Shown here: positions 4,102-6,824 of the stretch, piece by piece
How positions within the stretch are numbered: the first letter of the stretch is position 1
How the letters are laid out: each line of letters starts with the position of its first letter
Assembly: GCA_023484645.1 (NCBI GenBank)
Contig: JAMCZZ010000031.1
Location: forward strand, 1-6,824
Source of the DNA: Patescibacteria group bacterium
GTDB taxonomy: Bacteria > Patescibacteria > UBA1384 > XYA2-FULL-43-10 > 1-14-0-10-43-13
Reading direction: 5' to 3'
DNA length: 6,824 bases
Program-made: the position numbers and the translations under genes
The notes under the pieces: model-generated
Told to the model about the DNA's origin: nothing
The model's database searches: none
The model's input: the letters and a program-made list of their open reading frames with translations, nothing else

Positions 4102-5076
4102 ATGAACAAAATAATCTTACGAGGGTCTGCTCTCTTTTTAAACGCAGAAAAGAAATTGGGTTTAAGTGAAATTGATTACATTATGCTTAACCTCCCTTTT
4201 GAATGTAACTACAACTGCCTAAAATGCTGTAATCGCTTTAGAAAATATAAAAAAGGAAATCTTACATATGACAAGATTAAAAATACAATCTTAGACCTAA
4301 AGAAGTTTGGTCCTAGAGTTTTAGTGATTGCAGGAGAAGACGAACCAACTCTAAATAAAAATTTTAGATCAATAATAAAACTTGCATATGAAAATGACTT
4401 GATACCGTATGTTTTTACAAATGGAAGCCAAATTGACCAAGAACTAGCGAAATTTCTTAGTAAATATAAAGTTAGTTTAATAATAAATGTCGATTCAATG
4501 GAACCTGAAAAATATGATCAATATGTCGGGGTTCAAGGCGCTTTCAAGCAAGCAATGAATAACTTGGAATACATTAAAGAATTATATAAATCGAATATTT
4601 ATGAGCGAAAGGGGAAAAGAGTTGGTTCCTTAGCAATCAACCTTGTTCTGAATAATGAAAACTACACACAAATTCCCAAACTAAAAAAACTTTGCGGAGA
4701 AGATATAGTTCTTGTAGTAAACGAACCGATAATGATTGGCAGAGCCAAAAAGCTTTGGGATAAATTCGCCAAAACTAACAAAATCAAGTTAGATAAAGAT
4801 GTAAGTTATCCGCTTGGAACACTTGCTCCAGGAAACGAGTGCTCATACATGAGAAATGGAATTAGTATCGGTTCTGATGGGCAAGTTCTGACATGCGCTT
4901 ATGCATTAGATTCTCAGGGATTTTATGGTTCATTGGATATTAATAAATTCCTAGAGCAGCGCAAAGTAGTTATGGAGTCGGTAGATAACTTTTACAATAA
5001 GTTTGGCAAATCGCGTTGTATTCTCCGGCATCCTCAATATGAAAAATTTATCAAATCGTGCATATCTATTTCTTGA
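4102..5076 (+). CDS. Radical SAM protein with SPASM/twitch-like C-terminus
   Basis: The protein has 324 aa. The canonical cluster motif is CNYNCLKC (Cys35, Cys39, Cys42: CX3CX2C), with an extra Cys43. Other radical SAM features are AGEDEPTL (77-84, the GGEP position that contacts SAM), FTNGS (105-109) and NVDS (129-132). The C-terminus has C247-X12-G260-X4-C265, matching the first part of the SPASM signature, then Cys306 and Cys320. The full seven-cysteine SPASM set is absent, so one auxiliary 4Fe-4S cluster (twitch-like) is more likely than two. SPASM enzymes commonly modify peptides or proteins, but no precursor peptide is visible nearby and the substrate is unknown. The ATG directly follows the -10 box. 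The stop is TGA. The sortase gene begins 62 bp later. Cytosolic and oxygen-sensitive by family. Confidence 0.9.
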   Translation: MNKIILRGSALFLNAEKKLGLSEIDYIMLNLPFECNYNCLKCCNRFRKYKKGNLTYDKIKNTILDLKKFGPRVLVIAGEDEPTLNKNFRSIIKLAYENDLIPYVFTNGSQIDQELAKFLSKYKVSLIINVDSMEPEKYDQYVGVQGAFKQAMNNLEYIKELYKSNIYERKGKRVGSLAINLVLNNENYTQIPKLKKLCGEDIVLVVNEPIMIGRAKKLWDKFAKTNKIKLDKDVSYPLGTLAPGNECSYMRNGISIGSDGQVLTCAYALDSQGFYGSLDINKFLEQRKVVMESVDNFYNKFGKSRCILRHPQYEKFIKSCISIS

Positions 5077-5091
5077 TATTTCATATAGCAT

Positions 5092-5120
5092 CTGATGAAT
5101 AAAAGCGGTAAAATTATTAT
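5092..5120 (+). promoter_or_regulatory. Possible weak promoter of the sortase gene
   Basis: CTGATG (5092-5097) and TATTAT (5115-5120) are 17 bp apart. An overlapping alternative -10, TAAAAT, lies at 5109-5114 without a -35. Either gives a leader of only about 12-18 nt. No Shine-Dalgarno precedes the sortase ATG. Confidence 0.35.
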
Positions 5121-5138
5121 CAGCAACTAAACGAACAC

Positions 5139-5933
5139 ATGAAGCATTTAATACTGACCGAAAAAGAGCTGGAAAATATTTTTTCCGGTAAGAAGGCAAA
5201 AAAAGAGAGAAAAAGGATAATAGGCTTCCTAAAACCTGTGGTCATTTTTGTAATAACCACTAGTCTTGTTTTTGTCGCATTTAACTTTCAAGAGCTTAAA
5301 CAGAATTTTTTTTATTGGTACGATTCAAATTACAAATTTTCGAATAAAGATGTTGCGCCGGATTATAGCCAACAAATCATCAAACAAATCACAGAAAGTC
5401 AGAATAATGCTGCTTCTTCTCTCCCTCCTTTGCCGGAATTGGCTGACAACCATTTAAAATTACCATCAATCAATGTAGATGCGCCTATCACATGGAAAGT
5501 ACCCAATGAACCAAATAGTGTTGCTGAAAATTTAAAAAACGGATTAGTTCAAATAGACGGCACTAGTTTACCGGGCGAAAAAGGCAATATTTTTATCACC
5601 GGCCACAGTTCAAACTACCCATGGGTTAAAAGTGAGTACAATAATGTTTTCGCCCTCTTAAATAAAGTGGTAGTTGGCGATGTAGTACACTTAAAATACA
5701 GCAATCAAGACTTTTTGTATCGTGTAAGTAATATTACAGTTGTAAAACCGGACGACCTTTCGCCAATGAAACAAACAAATTCTTCAATTCTAACTTTAAT
5801 GACTTGTACTCCGGTCGGAACTAGCCTTAAACGATTGATCGTAACAGCAAAACAATACTATCCTGATCCAAATCAAAATAGAACATCCTCAGCCTCTGGG
5901 GGCACTATGAAAATGCCGGAAAAAGTTCGATAG
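5139..5933 (+). CDS. Sortase (membrane-anchored cysteine transpeptidase)
   Basis: The protein has 264 aa. A charged cytoplasmic N-terminus (KKAKKERKR, 18-26) precedes a single membrane anchor, about 29-48 (FLKPVVIFVITTSLVFVAF region). A linker of about 50 residues follows, including a proline-rich SLPPLPEL (94-101). The sortase barrel contains LKLPSINVDAPI (106-117), SLPGEKGNIFITGHSS (143-158) with catalytic His156, and TLMTCTP (219-225) with catalytic Cys223. Arg232, in LKRLIV, is the transition-state arginine. Sortases cleave a sorting signal on exported proteins and attach them to cell-wall or pilin nucleophiles. The layout with GHSS and TLMTC resembles class D/E-type sortases. No LPxTG-type substrate is in the window. 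The last 25 residues are polar and extend past the fold. It converges on the PEGA-domain gene with 8 bp between stops. Confidence 0.93.
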   Translation: MKHLILTEKELENIFSGKKAKKERKRIIGFLKPVVIFVITTSLVFVAFNFQELKQNFFYWYDSNYKFSNKDVAPDYSQQIIKQITESQNNAASSLPPLPELADNHLKLPSINVDAPITWKVPNEPNSVAENLKNGLVQIDGTSLPGEKGNIFITGHSSNYPWVKSEYNNVFALLNKVVVGDVVHLKYSNQDFLYRVSNITVVKPDDLSPMKQTNSSILTLMTCTPVGTSLKRLIVTAKQYYPDPNQNRTSSASGGTMKMPEKVR

Positions 5934-5941
5934 ATAGATGG

Positions 5942-6661
5942 TTATCTTATGTTAGAGACTTTGTATTGGCTGCCATCTCTGTAGTACAATTGGTCGCCTT
6001 TATCATTGATAATAAAACTAGTTGGCGTGGTATTAGAAAGAATTGCTAATGGCGTATCATTGGTTCCGGTTAGTTCGATAACACGAATTTCTTCCCCCTG
6101 CTGATAAATAATGTGCTGTTTATCAGAGTACCATATTACCCTAGTAATCGGCTCTGAAAATCTAGTGACTAAATTACCGCTAACCCATATTTCATAGTCA
6201 GAATAATATAAAGAATCGTTATTTTTAAGTGCTAACGTATCAATTGGTGAATTTAATTGATTGATTATTCGTTGATCGGTTAATTTATTTGTTTCCGGTT
6301 TTTCTTTAAATAGGACTACATTTTTAAAATTGTTTACAAATTCAGATTGAACCAGCACGGTCCGGTTCCAAGTGACATATCCTGTTTTTGATAATTCAAG
6401 ATTATAATAGTCAGGCGACAAGTTTTGAGAATAAGGTGTTTTTTGAGCTTTAACTCTGTTATTTATTTTAACTGTTGCTTCTTTTGGGAAAGAGGTAACG
6501 GCGATAACACCAATTTTAGATATTTTAAAATTTTTATAATTAAATCTGTAACCTTCAGCATAAAACAATATTGACAAAGAAAAAATAGTTACGAAAGCCG
6601 CAACCGCTAATTGAGAGGCTAATATTTTAAAGATTGACTTAGTTCGACGATTATTCGTCAT
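5942..6661 (-). CDS. Membrane-anchored PEGA-domain protein
   Basis: The protein has 239 aa with the ATG at 6661. One N-terminal membrane helix (about 11-34) leaves the rest outside the cell. Residues about 51-105 form a PEGA domain: IAVTSFPKEATVKINN, TPYSQNLSPDYYNLELSK, then GYVTWNRTV. This matches the S-x-P-x-x-A-x-V-x-I ... TP ... L-x-P-x-x-Y ... GY pattern. The C-terminal half has beta-strand repeats such as TRVIWYSDKQHIIYQQGEEI and DKGDQLYYRDGSQY, which resemble TolB-like propeller blades. PEGA domains are extracellular beta modules of S-layer-associated or surface proteins. Their position here, between sortase and murA, fits an envelope role. Reading could extend to a TTG at 6727, but that would cover the murA promoter. 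The -10 TACAAT 7 nt before the ATG points to the shorter, leaderless form. Confidence 0.85.
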   Translation of the reverse strand: MTNNRRTKSIFKILASQLAVAAFVTIFSLSILFYAEGYRFNYKNFKISKIGVIAVTSFPKEATVKINNRVKAQKTPYSQNLSPDYYNLELSKTGYVTWNRTVLVQSEFVNNFKNVVLFKEKPETNKLTDQRIINQLNSPIDTLALKNNDSLYYSDYEIWVSGNLVTRFSEPITRVIWYSDKQHIIYQQGEEIRVIELTGTNDTPLAILSNTTPTSFIINDKGDQLYYRDGSQYKVSNIR

Positions 6662-6668
6662 ATTTTCT

Positions 6669-6674
6669 ATTGTA
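6669..6674 (-). promoter_or_regulatory. -10 box of the PEGA-protein gene (leaderless)
   Basis: TACAAT on the minus strand lies 7 nt before the ATG at 6661. This places the transcript start at or one base before the start codon. No good -35 is seen at 17 bp (TGGCAT). It directly abuts the murA -35. Confidence 0.45.
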
Positions 6675-6703
6675 TTGAATATTACCCAAAAATGCCATAC
6701 AAT
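6675..6703 (+). promoter_or_regulatory. Promoter of murA
   Basis: TTGAAT (6675-6680) and TACAAT (6698-6703) are 17 bp apart. The start near 6710 gives a leader of about 26 nt containing the Shine-Dalgarno AAGGA (6726-6730), 5 nt before the ATG. Confidence 0.7.
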
Positions 6704-6735
6704 TGTAAGTATTAGGTATGTAGACAAGGATTATT

Positions 6736-6824
6736 ATGTCAAATTTTATCATTGAGGGCAAGAGTAAACTAAAAGAAGAAATTAAGATCTCAGGGGCAAA
6801 GAACGCAGCATTAAAAATACTGCC
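6736..6824 (+). CDS. murA: UDP-N-acetylglucosamine 1-carboxyvinyltransferase (MurA), N-terminal 29 residues
   Basis: The reading frame is open from ATG to the window edge. The first residues, MSNFIIEG, then LKEEIKISGAKNAALKIL, carry the hallmark ISGAKNAAL of MurA (Lys-Asn in this motif contact the substrate). MurA transfers enolpyruvate from phosphoenolpyruvate to UDP-GlcNAc, the first committed step of peptidoglycan synthesis in the cytosol. The catalytic Cys or Asp loop lies beyond the window. The paralogous EPSP synthase fold is excluded by the ISGAKNAA motif. It has a clear Shine-Dalgarno, unlike its leaderless neighbours, and is divergent from the PEGA-protein gene. Confidence 0.93.
   Translation, partial: MSNFIIEGKSKLKEEIKISGAKNAALKIL

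Noticed and set aside
5074..5076. TGA stop of the radical SAM gene as a possible recoded glycine (genetic code 25)
   Set aside because: Reading through would add only a few residues before a TAG, and no gene in the window contains an internal TGA at a conserved position.
4951..5199. Minus-strand open frame across the end of the radical SAM gene and the sortase start
   Set aside because: It overlaps two well-supported plus-strand genes and has no Shine-Dalgarno or motif.
6662..6727. 22-residue N-terminal extension of the PEGA protein from a TTG
   Set aside because: It would run through the murA promoter region, lacks a Shine-Dalgarno and adds a second hydrophobic stretch. The ATG at 6661 follows a -10 box.
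1..6824. CRISPR array, rRNA, insertion sequence or integrase
   Set aside because: No regularly spaced direct repeats, rRNA-like stretches or transposase/integrase motifs were seen on either strand.

Overview
The window reads as an AT-rich genome of a Patescibacteria/CPR-type bacterium. This is inferred from gene style, not a database match. The evidence is compact intergenic spaces, very short or absent 5' leaders, a PEGA-domain membrane protein, a sortase, a small conserved protein of a type I recall from CPR genomes, TsaC and MurA. TGA serves as an ordinary stop, so the SR1/Gracilibacteria recoding is not indicated.

Layout. Positions 1-99 (minus) hold the N-terminus of a probable phosphoglucose/phosphomannose isomerase. 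It diverges from tsaC (287-886, plus), and a perfect 16-bp inverted repeat lies between them. tsaC converges on a small one-helix membrane protein (983-1189, minus) across a strong bidirectional terminator. A 304-bp gap with palindromic, repeat-like sequence follows. Next come a 135-aa protein of uncertain, possibly nuclease-fold, function (1494-1901) and a two-gene operon of an RBBP9/YdeN-like alpha/beta hydrolase (2017-2580) and a small membrane protein (2592-2840). A GC-rich segment (about 2850-3890) carries a class I methyltransferase on the minus strand, with its own textbook promoter, Shine-Dalgarno and terminator. It looks foreign. Downstream are tRNA-Leu(CAA) (3961-4047) with a terminator, a radical SAM/SPASM-like enzyme (4102-5076), a sortase (5139-5933), a convergent PEGA-domain protein (5942-6661, minus) and the start of murA (6736 onward).

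How the genes relate. Three genes belong to core metabolism or translation: the isomerase (sugar phosphates), tsaC (tRNA t6A37 modification) and murA (peptidoglycan). tRNA-Leu(CAA) belongs with them. The sortase, PEGA protein and murA form an envelope-related group. The radical SAM gene stands beside them without an obvious peptide substrate.

Expression signals are the most coherent non-gene pattern. Several promoters share an extended -10 of the form TGTGCTAnAAT, and three genes place the start codon 6-7 nt after the -10 box, which predicts leaderless mRNAs. The methyltransferase differs: TTGACA/TATAAT, a full AGGAGGG Shine-Dalgarno and a TTG start. That supports recent acquisition or, as a caution, an assembly chimera. 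I see no CRISPR array, transposase or integrase.
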